Source of the DNA: Rhodopseudomonas boonkerdii
GTDB lineage: Bacteria > Pseudomonadota > Alphaproteobacteria > Rhizobiales > Xanthobacteraceae
Reading direction: 5' to 3'
DNA length: 64,000 bases
Assembly: GCF_021184025.1 (NCBI RefSeq)
Contig: NZ_CP036537.1
Location: 930,001-994,000 of the forward strand
Positions 1-7,930 of this stretch are shown in pieces. A program made the position numbers and the translations under genes. Below the pieces are notes generated by a model. The model did not search any database. It was not told the origin of the DNA and worked only from the letters and a program-made list of their open reading frames with translations. The first letter of the stretch is position 1, and each line of letters starts with the position of its first letter.

Positions 1-161
1 GGCGAGGGTGCCGCCTGCTCCCCGCGAAGGCCGTTGCTTACCGACCCTTCGGTAGGCGCCGCGCTGACCTTGGCCTCGCGCGAAGCACAGATTGGGCAGG
101 TCTCATGGGCGTTGGCGTCGAACGGATGTCCCTGGACACATCGAACCATTCGCCGGGTCAT
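1..161 (-). CDS. Zinc-ribbon protein, N-terminal part (cut by window edge)
   Basis: The reading frame opens with an ATG that overlaps the stop codon of the upstream coiled-coil gene (ATGA) and runs off the left edge after 53 codons. The N-terminus contains C-x2-GHPFD-x10-CPIC, the pattern of small treble-clef or zinc-ribbon modules that precede other domains (CxxGHxxD...CPxC). The following residues are Ser/Ala/Gly-rich and look like a linker, so a further domain probably lies outside the window. Overlap with the neighbour implies translational coupling and a shared function with the ExbB-like and coiled-coil proteins. The main function cannot be read from this fragment. Confidence 0.6.
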   Translation of the reverse strand, partial: MTRRMVRCVQGHPFDANAHETCPICASREAKVSAAPTEGSVSNGLRGEQAAPS

Positions 162-1630
162 TTGGCGGCCCCTTGCTGGATAGCGGCGACGCTGTTGACG
201 CGCCTGGTGAACTCTTCCGGCGTCCACCAGCCCTGATTTGCGCGCGCAAGGAATTCACGCTGGAGCGCGGGCGGTGTGCCAAGCGCCGAGAGGCGCTTGG
301 TCGCATCGGCGATGGCGTTGCCGTCCGGGACGGCGCCGCCTCCGGCGGATGCCGGAGCCACCGCCAAAGCCGCGAGGCGGGAGAGGGCGGTTTGCGTTAG
401 CTGTCCGGTCAGGAACCGATCGCGGAATTCGCCGAGGATCGCGGTGACGGCCTCGCCATTGGCGGTGATCTGGCGCGACGGTGTGCGCATGAGGCGCGAC
501 TGGTAGGCCCCCTGCAAGGCGGCGAATGCGTCCGACTGCGCCTGTTTCGACGCGGGATCACACGTCAATGCGGTGCACGCCGACTGCTGCAGATAGTGTT
601 CGAACCAGCCTCTTTCCGTGGGAGACGTATTGACAGCAACCAAGCGGTTCTGCTCGTCGAGCCGAACAACGCCGACCAGATTGAAGGGATTTTTGCTGCT
701 GACGCTGATCCCGCTTTCCAACGTGCCGCCCCCTGCATAGACGCTCACGCGCACGCGACAACTGCTCTCGGCGAGGCTGGGACCTTGCGTTGAGATTTGT
801 TGAGCGGGCTGCGTGTTCAGATAGTTTAGGTAGATAGCGAATGTATCGCCCGCCGCCGCAAAGTTTTCGCTCAGGATGTGCGAGACTTCCTCACCATAGA
901 TTGAGTCGGTACGGAACTTGAAGCTCGATCCCTTGAAGTCCGAGGACGCCGGGAAGCCCCTGCGAACGAGAGTGTAGCCGGATGAGTCCGCTGTCGGGAT
1001 CAGTGGTTCCGGTTTCCCGTCCTTCCCTCTCTGGCGTGCCACGTCCAGTGCAAGGATGTCATCCCCGCAATTCTGGTAGCGCGCGAAAAAGATGACCGGG
1101 TCAGTCCTGCGGATCTTGTCCAGCACCTCTTCGAGTTTCTTGGCCTCAAGGATTCTCTCGACGAGGTCGGAGCTGAGGCGGTCGATTTCCGCCTGCATCT
1201 TGACAGGATCGAACGCCTTTAGGCGCGCGATCTCGGCTTTCAGTTCCTGCGTTTCCGTTTCGAGACGTGTGCGTTCGCCTTCGACCCGCCTGAGCTGCGA
1301 GACGGACTGATCGAGCCGTGTTTGCAGGCGCGTGATATCGCCTTCCGCTTGGGCGAGCTTGGCGAGCGCCACCTCGATCTCACGCTGGAGCGCATCCATG
1401 TCCTGCCGGGTGAAGTCACCCTTTTTTATGCGATCCACCGCACCGGCGAGCTCCTTGCGCACGCTGCCGATGGACCGGTTCACGATGGCTGCGATCTGCT
1501 CGGCGGTGAAGTCGGGGATGTAGTACTGCATGGCAAACACCATGAGGATGAGGAAGGCGCCCATCGCCTTCGTCATCACCGCCATCAGCGCCACTTCGCT
1601 GGTGTCGGACTGGCGCCTGCGCCGCCTCAT
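158..1630 (-). CDS. Membrane-anchored coiled-coil protein, MotB-like N-terminus
   Basis: A 490-residue protein with a basic start (MRRRRR), one transmembrane segment at about residues 13-37, a long heptad-rich coiled coil at about 60-175, and a C-terminal globular region of about 300 residues that I do not recognise. The layout (short cytoplasmic tail, single N-terminal membrane helix, large outside part) is that of MotB, ExbD or ZorB stator partners. It follows the ExbB-like gene with a 4-bp overlap, which supports a membrane complex. The helix shows no Asp where MotB and ExbD carry the proton-binding residue; the nearest acidic residues are D9 and E12, before the helix. No OmpA-type peptidoglycan-binding domain is visible. 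Role is inferred from layout and context only. Confidence 0.6.
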   Translation of the reverse strand: MRRRRRQSDTSEVALMAVMTKAMGAFLILMVFAMQYYIPDFTAEQIAAIVNRSIGSVRKELAGAVDRIKKGDFTRQDMDALQREIEVALAKLAQAEGDITRLQTRLDQSVSQLRRVEGERTRLETETQELKAEIARLKAFDPVKMQAEIDRLSSDLVERILEAKKLEEVLDKIRRTDPVIFFARYQNCGDDILALDVARQRGKDGKPEPLIPTADSSGYTLVRRGFPASSDFKGSSFKFRTDSIYGEEVSHILSENFAAAGDTFAIYLNYLNTQPAQQISTQGPSLAESSCRVRVSVYAGGGTLESGISVSSKNPFNLVGVVRLDEQNRLVAVNTSPTERGWFEHYLQQSACTALTCDPASKQAQSDAFAALQGAYQSRLMRTPSRQITANGEAVTAILGEFRDRFLTGQLTQTALSRLAALAVAPASAGGGAVPDGNAIADATKRLSALGTPPALQREFLARANQGWWTPEEFTRRVNSVAAIQQGAAK

Positions 1631-2496
1631 GACATGGCGCCCGGCTTCTCCTGATCAATGTAGACACGGTTGATCAGGTTGGCGAGGCAGTATTGGCCGG
1701 CGGCGTTGAGGGCCAGCTCCTCCTGTTCCTGCACGCTGTGCTGGGCGAAGGCGAGGACGGCGCTGGCCAGCAGGGCCACCAGCGTCGTGTAGAACGAGAC
1801 CGACAGGCCGCCGACGACGCGGCCGAGATCCATGTTCTTCGGGTCGATCAGGTGGAGCGCCAGCGACAGACCGATGACCGTGCCGAGAAAGCCGATGGTG
1901 GGGATCAGCCAAGCCATATAGCGCAGCATCTGGTAGCGGAGATCGACACGGTCTCCCATCAGGCTCAGCGCATTGGTCAGGATGGTCATCGACTGATCGA
2001 CGGATTTGCTCGCCTGGAATTGCAGGATCGTCATGTCCAGCAGCGCCGGCAGGAACCCGCTCTCGGCATCATGAAGAGGCGCAACGCGGATGCGGATCGG
2101 CCCGAGTTCGTGGATCTCGAGCATCGTCGTCGAATCCTCCGGCAAGAACCCGGCGTTCAGGAAGGCACGCTCCCGCTGCGTCATGCGCCAGCGCACAAAC
2201 AGATCCGCAAGCGACCAAGCCAGCAGAATGTAGGTGATGTTCTGAATAGTGAACGGGTAGGGGAAGATACTGTAGGGCTGACGATCAAGCAGGAGCGCGG
2301 CGCCAGCCGAGCCATAGGGCAGAACCAGCGTGAGCAGGGCGATGGTGGTGGCGGCGGCACCGATCGCGATGGCTCGGGCCCGGCCACGCGACGGAATCGA
2401 GGGCCAGACCGGATTGGATGGGTTTGAAAGTGGATCGGACGAGGTGGGTAGTCCGACGATCGGCAGGTGTGAGCCGGCGGTATTCTCGCTCGTCAA
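1627..2496 (-). CDS. MotA/TolQ/ExbB-type proton-channel family protein
   Basis: A 289-residue inner-membrane protein with hydrophobic segments at about 41-63, 84-102, 194-214 and 229-251. The last two, with the sequence GGLSVSFYTTLVALLASAVL at about 229-248, match the paired helices of the MotA/TolQ/ExbB superfamily that form the ion path. A cytoplasmic stretch of about 90 residues separates the helix pairs, as in ExbB. It is the first gene of a tightly overlapping trio with the coiled-coil and zinc-ribbon genes, so it probably forms the pentamer-type base of a stator-like complex. It is not next to tonB, tolA or flagellar genes, so its client process is unknown. Confidence 0.7.
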   Translation of the reverse strand: MTSENTAGSHLPIVGLPTSSDPLSNPSNPVWPSIPSRGRARAIAIGAAATTIALLTLVLPYGSAGAALLLDRQPYSIFPYPFTIQNITYILLAWSLADLFVRWRMTQRERAFLNAGFLPEDSTTMLEIHELGPIRIRVAPLHDAESGFLPALLDMTILQFQASKSVDQSMTILTNALSLMGDRVDLRYQMLRYMAWLIPTIGFLGTVIGLSLALHLIDPKNMDLGRVVGGLSVSFYTTLVALLASAVLAFAQHSVQEQEELALNAAGQYCLANLINRVYIDQEKPGAMS

Positions 2497-2801
2497 CGCG
2501 AAACCTCCTGCTGGCGATCACAGCGCAGGCGATCGCCCTTACATAAGAAAAAGGTGTCGAAAGTAACGGAGTGCGTAAAAGACAATTTTCGGATGGTCGC
2601 GTGAGGCCATCCGAGAGCAATAGTTACAAGTGAGGACAGCCCTGTAAACTTGATAATTTGGCGGACATGATGGATCGGCCGGATGGATGCTACACATTTC
2701 TGTAATCGGTCGATGAAGGGCGCGATTGACGCTGCCGTGGTACCGTCCCTCGACAAGTCGACACCCGCTGTTGAGCAGATCGTTTCAAGAAGAGGCCGTT
2801 C
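2497..2801. other. Intergenic region between divergent genes
   Basis: These 305 bases separate the minus-strand ExbB-like gene from a plus-strand hypothetical gene, so they should hold two divergent promoters. I see one clear hairpin-forming repeat, CGGATGG at 2590-2596 and CCATCCG at 2607-2613, and an AT-rich stretch around 2530-2590. No convincing gene is present. Confidence 0.5.
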
Positions 2802-3323
2802 ATGATGGAAGATCATATGACCGATCTGGTCCTCTCGGACGCGTTGAAGCTCTACTTTGTGCGCCTCAGGCACACCCACGCAGCGGTTGGAATTTTCTAT
2901 GGAAGCTGGGGCTCTCTGCGCGACATGCTTCCGTCGGAGATTGACGCCCGACTCTGTGAAGCCGTCGAACTCAACTGTCTCGGTGGCATCGTGTTTTTCG
3001 GCGCCCCGGTGCTCCACGTGCAATCCGGTCTGCATCCCGGCAGTGCTCCTGCTTATGCTGAACAATCTTGCGTGCTGACTGGCATGTTCCCGCAGATACT
3101 CGCCGACGACGGCACGGGCGAATGCGCGGACTACGCCGTGTTTGAGCCTCTCCTGCATGTGCCCGACTTTCCGGCGCTGGCGGCTGCCATGAGCGATTCC
3201 GCCTTGCTCGAGGACTGGAATGAGATTGTCATGTTTCCCGGCGGGCGGCCCGACGCGTGGAAGGTGGTCGTGAGGGAGCAGCTGCAACGTCGCGGCATTC
3301 CGCATGACGCGGAAGCGACATAG
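2802..3323 (+). CDS. Hypothetical cytoplasmic protein, 173 aa
   Basis: The start is supported by a Shine-Dalgarno-like GAAGAGG six bases upstream. The protein (MMEDHMTDLVL...) has an ordinary globular composition with many hydrophobic residues and no membrane segment or signal peptide. I do not recognise a family. The antisense frame over the same bases is long but has the Arg/His/Ser-rich make-up of a shadow, so this strand is preferred. The gene ends 10 bases from the end of the convergent membrane-protein gene. Its position between the ExbB-like trio and the VIT operon hints at a link with one of them, but nothing proves it. Confidence 0.55.
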   Translation: MMEDHMTDLVLSDALKLYFVRLRHTHAAVGIFYGSWGSLRDMLPSEIDARLCEAVELNCLGGIVFFGAPVLHVQSGLHPGSAPAYAEQSCVLTGMFPQILADDGTGECADYAVFEPLLHVPDFPALAAAMSDSALLEDWNEIVMFPGGRPDAWKVVVREQLQRRGIPHDAEAT

Positions 3324-3333
3324 ATACGGTTCG

Positions 3334-3972
3334 TCATGCCGCTTGCGGGTGTTGCGCCTGATAGGCCGCAAACCGCTCCTGCATCCGCATCTTGATGTAG
3401 AGTTGGTATTCCTGCCCTTCCCAGAACACGAGCCGCGATCGCCGGTCTGCCGGCTTCTTCAATTCGACCACGGCGAAGTGTCGCCCTTTATAGGCAGGCG
3501 TGTCCATGTAACGGATGGCCTTCACATCGGACCACGGAACGATCCCGCCGGATGAGGCTTCGTCCGCGTAGGAAATGCCCTCCTGTGTGAGTTCACGGAT
3601 CATCACAAGTTCGGATCGCTTGACGTGCCGCAGGGGCGCGTCGGTCTTCATGATGTCGTAGAATTTCCAGAGGCTCCCGGGACCGATGAGAACGACGATC
3701 GGAACAACAGCGATGTGCCTGGCAAGGACTAAGGTCATTCCGAGATGATGACCGAGCGAATACTGCCCGAGATTTGACCACCATTTGGCCAGAACGCCCG
3801 GCAGCGCTTGCGCCGTGCCGATCATCGCAAACGGCACTAACATCGTGACACCAAGGCCGACGACCAGCAAAAGACCGGCAAGCCATAGCCTGGTTGGCTG
3901 CGGCAGCACACCGGCATAGATCTCTTTGTAGGATGCGTCCATGGATGCCGCGGCCGGCTCGCTCATCGTCAC
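3334..3972 (-). CDS. Hypothetical membrane protein, 212 aa, last gene of VIT operon
   Basis: Two hydrophobic regions, at about residues 28-52 and 73-100, are followed by a soluble C-terminal half with a beta-rich pattern (LTQEGISYADEASSGGIVPW), reminiscent of PH-like membrane-associated domains that follow paired helices. The start codon overlaps the stop of the preceding secreted-protein gene by 4 bp. It is the fourth and last gene of the merR-VIT operon. It is probably an inner-membrane component working with the VIT protein. No enzymatic motif is visible. Confidence 0.6.
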   Translation of the reverse strand: MTMSEPAAASMDASYKEIYAGVLPQPTRLWLAGLLLVVGLGVTMLVPFAMIGTAQALPGVLAKWWSNLGQYSLGHHLGMTLVLARHIAVVPIVVLIGPGSLWKFYDIMKTDAPLRHVKRSELVMIRELTQEGISYADEASSGGIVPWSDVKAIRYMDTPAYKGRHFAVVELKKPADRRSRLVFWEGQEYQLYIKMRMQERFAAYQAQHPQAA

Positions 3973-4547
3973 TGCTCCTCTGTCTCATCGCTGACCGAAG
4001 TTGAAGCAAAGCCCGCCAGCCGCATCGGATGATGCGCGGCATGGGCTGCAATCAGAAGCGCGGCGGTGCGTGCGGCCTGCTGGCGATCTGCCATAAGCAC
4101 CGTGGCAACCGCGGCGCTGTCGGGACGGCTTGCCTGGCACAGCCACGCCGTTCGGTGGTGCCTCGAGACCATCGCGCATAGTCCGGGGGCAATGGGATTG
4201 TCCATCGTGGACATGACGTGACCCGCATCATGCCGCCACATGCGCGGCAGGAAATTTCGCAGAAAGGCCGTATCGTCGTCGTCTGACGGCTTTTCGCCAA
4301 GCCCGCGCGACAGGTGGGCGACGTGGCGGGCATCGGCCGGCGATCGATAGAGGGTCAGCATCATGTGGTGTTCGGGGCGTCCCGACATCCAGCGCCGTGA
4401 CCAGGGACCGCGATCATGCACGGCCAGGAACGGCTTTCCGGGCGCCCAGCCGGGCAGACCGGGCACGGAGCGGCCCTGCGCGCGCACGGGCGGGCCGTCG
4501 AGGGTGCCGGCGCAGATCAACATCGCGAGGCAGACCTGTCTCAGCAT
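3969..4547 (-). CDS. Secreted hypothetical protein, 192 aa
   Basis: The reading frame stays open far upstream, but the credible start is the ATG at 4547, which gives MLRQVCLAMLICAGTL, a typical Sec signal peptide with a likely cleavage after PVRAQ at about residue 24. This start overlaps the end of the VIT gene by 7 bp, as expected for coupled translation. The mature part contains an acidic DDDD patch, several His and Trp residues and no family motif I recognise. It is predicted to be periplasmic or secreted. With the VIT and membrane proteins it forms a compact cell-envelope operon. Confidence 0.6.
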   Translation of the reverse strand: MLRQVCLAMLICAGTLDGPPVRAQGRSVPGLPGWAPGKPFLAVHDRGPWSRRWMSGRPEHHMMLTLYRSPADARHVAHLSRGLGEKPSDDDDTAFLRNFLPRMWRHDAGHVMSTMDNPIAPGLCAMVSRHHRTAWLCQASRPDSAAVATVLMADRQQAARTAALLIAAHAAHHPMRLAGFASTSVSDETEEQ

Positions 4548-6016
4548 GGCAGACCGAACCGATTGGCAAGCGAGCGCAGCGCCGGCTTCAAGGTGCCGCT
4601 GCGGTCGTCCGGAAAGAGGTCGGCAAGGGCATGGACCGCGAGCGGATTTGCGGGTCCGGCGGCGATTGCGAGCAGGATAAGCGCGATGTGCTCCGGCGAC
4701 AGCTGCAATCCGTCCGCCGCCTCGCGGACCGGCGCGTGGCGCGCGATTTCGCGTATCAAAAAAGCAGTGGCCGGGGGCAGGTGCGCGGGGTCGCCGCTTC
4801 GCAGGGCAAGCAGCCCGTCCGGACGCCATGTAACGCCGGTCGCGGCCTGGACAAGTGACACGCCGAGATCGGGTAGGCTCTGTTCGCGCGGCGCGCGGTG
4901 CAAACGGTGCGCCAGCCAGTTGCGCCATCGTGTGATCAACGGGGGTGGCTGCAGCGCAATCCGTGGCCGCGACAGCCGTCGCCGTCCCGGTCTTTCCGAA
5001 CTCGGTGGAGATAGGGTGGGCTCGACCTCTGGCGGCGGCGGTGCAGCACTCGGGACGGAAGGCGGCGCGGCAGGCACAGGCTGCATCGATTGTTTGCCTG
5101 CCATCAGGGCAACCTTGCGCATCGCGGGAAGGATACCGCTGGCCTCGCCGTCGGGGCCGGTGAAAACGAGACTTGTTTCGGGCGTCATCAGGTTGGCCGA
5201 AAGCGCCAATGCGCGGATTTCGTCGCGCTGGCTGGTCGAGGCGCCTGAGCTTGCCAGGGCGGCAATCCGTTCGGCTGCCTGAAGCGCTGCCAATGCGGCT
5301 CCATCCTGTGCCGCGGTCGGCTGTCCGAAACTCGCTGGCACATCGATGGCGAAGGCAATCGGTGCGGGCGTGATTGTAATGGGCGTGCTGCGTGGGATCG
5401 TATCAGCGTCCACCCGGATATCGATGTCGGGGGACGCTTCGACGATCAGAGCCATGTCGTGAGCGATGTCGGTGAGCCGCGGCAATAGGTGATCCGGCAG
5501 CGCCGGCACCACACGATCCGGGTCGGCACCGGGGCGCAGCGTTAGGATTGTCATCCCGGGCGGTAGCGCGACGACACTGTCCGTCCGCACCGAAACCGCT
5601 TCGCCGGGCTGGATGCCGGCGATCGACAAAGTGCGCCAACCGTCCTTCAGTTGTTCGATGAGAATAGCGCGGTTACCGTCGACAGTCGCCGCGTCATAGC
5701 TGTTTTCCGCGCGTCGGCGGGCCTGCGCGTGTGCGTGCCAGACATGGCCGCCGATTTCGACAGAAGTGGCATACACGACCTCCTTATCGACTGCCGGCGG
5801 CAACGTCAGCACGGCCTCGATCGGAACAGCTTCGGTATTGCTGAAGTGGCGCTCGACGATCAGTCGCGCGAGCGGCGGGGCCAGCCGTAGATGTATGTTG
5901 GTGCGCGAAAGCAGGAGGGGTGGCGTCGGCAGGGGCGCAGGACGCAGGAAAGGGGCAAGCGGATCGGTCAGTCGGTCATGTCCGCTCGACGGCCACTCGT
6001 TCCCCGCGCGCTCCAT
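4541..6016 (-). CDS. VIT-domain protein without an evident VWA domain
   Basis: Residues of about 40-160 match a VIT (vault / inter-alpha-trypsin) domain, with VERHFSNTEAVPIEAVLTLP as the clearest piece. Around residue 270-285 there is LALSANLMTPETSLVFTG, the conserved segment that in VIT-VWA proteins follows the VWA domain. Here only about 110 residues separate the two, no MIDAS motif (DxSxS) is visible, and the spacer is beta-rich, so the VWA appears degenerate or replaced. A Pro-rich linker leads to a C-terminal helical domain. The ATG at 6016 is preferred to one at 6046 because it follows GAGGGG by five bases and starts one base after the merR stop codon. About 491 residues. Function unknown; VIT domains usually mediate protein complexes. 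Confidence 0.7.
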   Translation of the reverse strand: MERAGNEWPSSGHDRLTDPLAPFLRPAPLPTPPLLLSRTNIHLRLAPPLARLIVERHFSNTEAVPIEAVLTLPPAVDKEVVYATSVEIGGHVWHAHAQARRRAENSYDAATVDGNRAILIEQLKDGWRTLSIAGIQPGEAVSVRTDSVVALPPGMTILTLRPGADPDRVVPALPDHLLPRLTDIAHDMALIVEASPDIDIRVDADTIPRSTPITITPAPIAFAIDVPASFGQPTAAQDGAALAALQAAERIAALASSGASTSQRDEIRALALSANLMTPETSLVFTGPDGEASGILPAMRKVALMAGKQSMQPVPAAPPSVPSAAPPPPEVEPTLSPPSSERPGRRRLSRPRIALQPPPLITRWRNWLAHRLHRAPREQSLPDLGVSLVQAATGVTWRPDGLLALRSGDPAHLPPATAFLIREIARHAPVREAADGLQLSPEHIALILLAIAAGPANPLAVHALADLFPDDRSGTLKPALRSLANRFGLPC

Positions 6017-6017
6017 C

Positions 6018-6404
6018 CTATCCCCTCGCGCCATGTGCGGCCGCACGCCGACGTCGTTTCGAGACGTTCTGCGTCAACACCTCGGTCAGGCGTATCTTGG
6101 CAAGTTCGCCAAGACGTTCCGCTTCCAGGCTGTTACCGATGATGTCCGGCGCAACCACCAACGTCACGCCATCCGCGACGGGCACCGGCACGCCTTCCCG
6201 AGCATTCATCAACAATCGGATAGCCGCATTCGGAAACCCCAGTGATTTCATGCGCTGGAAGCGACGGATCGCGCGCACATGCGGATCGCCGTAGGTTGCG
6301 TAGGTGCGTCCTCCCTGAGGCGACGGCACGAAGCCCTCTGCGATCAGGAAACGGATCTGTCGGACGCTGACGTCCGTCGTTGCAGCGAGTTCTTCAATCT
6401 TCAT
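6018..6404 (-). CDS. MerR-family transcriptional regulator
   Basis: A 128-residue protein opening with MKIEELAATTDVSVRQIRFL, the winged-helix MerR N-terminus, followed by the RTYATYGDPHVRAIRRFQRM segment and the helix that includes KSLGFPNAAIRLLM. The C-terminal part is short and has no Cys pair or large effector domain, so it is not a metal sensor of the classic kind. It is the first gene of the operon with the VIT, secreted and membrane genes, and diverges from a secreted-protein gene. It probably controls its own operon and may control the divergent gene through the intervening 209 bases. Confidence 0.8.
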   Translation of the reverse strand: MKIEELAATTDVSVRQIRFLIAEGFVPSPQGGRTYATYGDPHVRAIRRFQRMKSLGFPNAAIRLLMNAREGVPVPVADGVTLVVAPDIIGNSLEAERLGELAKIRLTEVLTQNVSKRRRRAAAHGARG

Positions 6405-6563
6405 GGGTTTCTTTTATCATGCCGCTTGTCGAAAGCAATTGGCGCGAATTCTATGCGCGATTGACCACTCATGACGCGAGAAGCGTGTCGAGGGCGGTGA
6501 TCACCACTCAAGCAGGAGCGAGGGTGTCGTGCCGGCTTCTGGTAGTTTCGAATTGTCTCTTTT

Positions 6564-6588
6564 CTTTTTACAATAGATCTGTTAAAAG
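6564..6588. promoter_or_regulatory. Candidate operator dyad upstream of secreted-protein gene
   Basis: CTTTTTACA and TGTTAAAAG form a near-perfect dyad (one mismatch in nine) around a 7-base AT-rich centre. It lies 25 bases before the start at 6614 and within the merR divergent region, a typical place for a MerR-type operator spanning a promoter. Direct sequence observation; the binding protein is inferred. Confidence 0.4.
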
Positions 6589-6613
6589 ACTTGAGTAAGC
6601 TGGAGGAGCGGCA

Positions 6614-7312
6614 ATGCATAGGCTTCTTGCACTGGCCACAATCTCAATCTTGGGCGGAGTGGCGGCGGACGCGAAAGCCGACAACACGAAGCAGGCAAGG
6701 CCTGGTTGGGACGCCGCAGCTCGCGTCGGAAGCAATCCGGGAAGCACGTCCGCTCGGATCAACGAGGTTGCCAAGGATGCTTTGCAGGTAACGGAAAGTT
6801 CGCAAGCTACACCCGGGCCATCTCCCGAACGGCTCCAGGCGGCCAACAGGGTGGCGAAACTTCTGCCCCCAATCGGTAGCGGAGAGAGTGGGGCGAAAGT
6901 GACTCAGTATGAGATCAACATAGATCCGCCGCCGGACGCACCATACGTTGCGCGCGCAACGATATCCTTCGCGGGCGATCGCCCGGTTACTCTTTACGTG
7001 CTCAAGAAGCCCATTGTTCAGCCAGGCGCGCCGGATCAGGACGGGGCTAAGGCAGCCAGCAATACGCTCATGGACATCGTCGGGCTGCCGACGGGTGAAT
7101 CGGCCCGATTGTCTTCCGCCGGTGGCAACCCGACAATTGCCTGCATGGCAAAGCCAATGGTCAAGGATGGCAATGGCACATGCTCGGTCAGCCTGCCTGG
7201 AATTCCAATGCTGCTAACGGGGGCATATCCCCGACGAAACGATAAGGATCAGGCATTCGATCGGGAGACCAACAATCGACTCGTTGCAATTTTTAACAGG
7301 CTTCGACGCTGA
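6614..7312 (+). CDS. Secreted hypothetical protein, 232 aa
   Basis: A strong GGAGGA precedes the ATG by 7 bases. The first 22 residues (MHRLLALATISILGGVAADA) are a signal peptide. The mature protein has a polar, Ser/Pro-rich N-terminal part and a beta-rich C-terminal part with two Cys (about residues 178 and 192) that could form a disulfide. I do not recognise a family. It is transcribed away from the merR-VIT operon and is followed by the gene for a very small Cys-rich secreted peptide. A periplasmic or extracellular location is likely. Confidence 0.65.
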   Translation: MHRLLALATISILGGVAADAKADNTKQARPGWDAAARVGSNPGSTSARINEVAKDALQVTESSQATPGPSPERLQAANRVAKLLPPIGSGESGAKVTQYEINIDPPPDAPYVARATISFAGDRPVTLYVLKKPIVQPGAPDQDGAKAASNTLMDIVGLPTGESARLSSAGGNPTIACMAKPMVKDGNGTCSVSLPGIPMLLTGAYPRRNDKDQAFDRETNNRLVAIFNRLRR

Positions 7313-7419
7313 CGTTCGTGGCGTCCAAGATCGATCTTGAAGACCACGAAAGATCGATTTCTACCCCTCTGAACTCGTCTGGAGATCCCCTAATCACCCA
7401 TGTGCAAAGGAGAATGAAT

Positions 7420-7569
7420 ATGTCGAAGACTACCTACCGCCTTTCGCTCATCCTGTCGGTCCTATTTGTCGTGGCAGTTGCGACCCCAAGCATGGCGCAA
7501 AACAGCCGTTGCGCAGTGACCTGTAACGGAACAGACAACGCTTGCTATCGGGCGTGCGTCGGACGGTGA
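7420..7569 (+). CDS. Small secreted Cys-rich peptide with twin CX3C motif
   Basis: Two ATGs at 7414 and 7420 follow AAAGGAGA; the second has the better spacing (about 7 bases) and starts a 49-residue product. Residues 1-26 (MSKTTYRLSL...PSMA) are a clear signal peptide. The mature part is only about 23 residues and contains C31-x3-C35-x6-C42-x3-C46, a twin CX3C pattern able to form two disulfides, like a miniature helical hairpin. It could be a periplasmic metal-binding or structural peptide or a secreted effector. No family recognised. Too short for many annotation pipelines. Confidence 0.55.
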   Translation: MSKTTYRLSLILSVLFVVAVATPSMAQNSRCAVTCNGTDNACYRACVGR

Positions 7570-7930
7570 AGAAAGCTGCTGGAAGCAGCAGAACTGGGCA
7601 CAATGTGAGAGACTAAAGCCCATTCGGTCGGAACCATAAGAAGCGGTGCCATTTCTCGTTTGTATAACTAGCACGGACGGTACAACGGCGCCCGTGCTAG
7701 TGAGACGGCCGATAGCAGATCGCCGGAAATGCGGTGATTTCACGGGCATTTGGTTGGGGAGCTACTGATCTTCCGACGAGAGACGGCCCGTGCGCGAAGC
7801 GGACGGAGATACAGCATTCATCCGGGCAACGCGGCTATATGGCACAAGGATGCCGCGCATCTACCGTCTACGCGTTTTCGCTTTTGCTGATGTAAGGTTT
7901 GGCAAATTTGCTTTCTCGGAGAGCGTTGCC
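7570..7930. other. Intergenic region with two inverted repeats
   Basis: No convincing gene is seen in these 361 bases; a frame from 7790 joins the next gene in frame but encodes residues unlike the acetyltransferase family. GCTGCT-GGA-AGCAGC at 7575-7589 forms a short hairpin just after the preceding stop codon, possibly a weak terminator without a T run. A stronger inverted repeat lies at 7667-7701. Confidence 0.5.
7667..7701. repeat. Perfect 10-bp inverted repeat
   Basis: ACTAGCACGG (7667-7676) and CCGTGCTAGT (7692-7701) are exact reverse complements separated by 15 bases. In RNA this would make a stable stem. It lies about 230 bases upstream of the AAC(3)-type gene and may be a transcription terminator of the upstream gene, an attenuator or a protein-binding site. 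Confidence 0.5.

Noticed and set aside
2493..3371. Long minus-strand frame of 292 codons over the hypothetical gene at 2802
   Set aside because: Its composition (Arg, His, Gln-rich, few hydrophobic runs) is that of an antisense shadow, and the opposite strand has a ribosome site and normal protein composition.
4548..4928. Upstream extension of the secreted-protein frame
   Set aside because: It overlaps the VIT gene fully and encodes Arg/Pro/Ala-rich residues; the signal peptide begins at the ATG at 4547.
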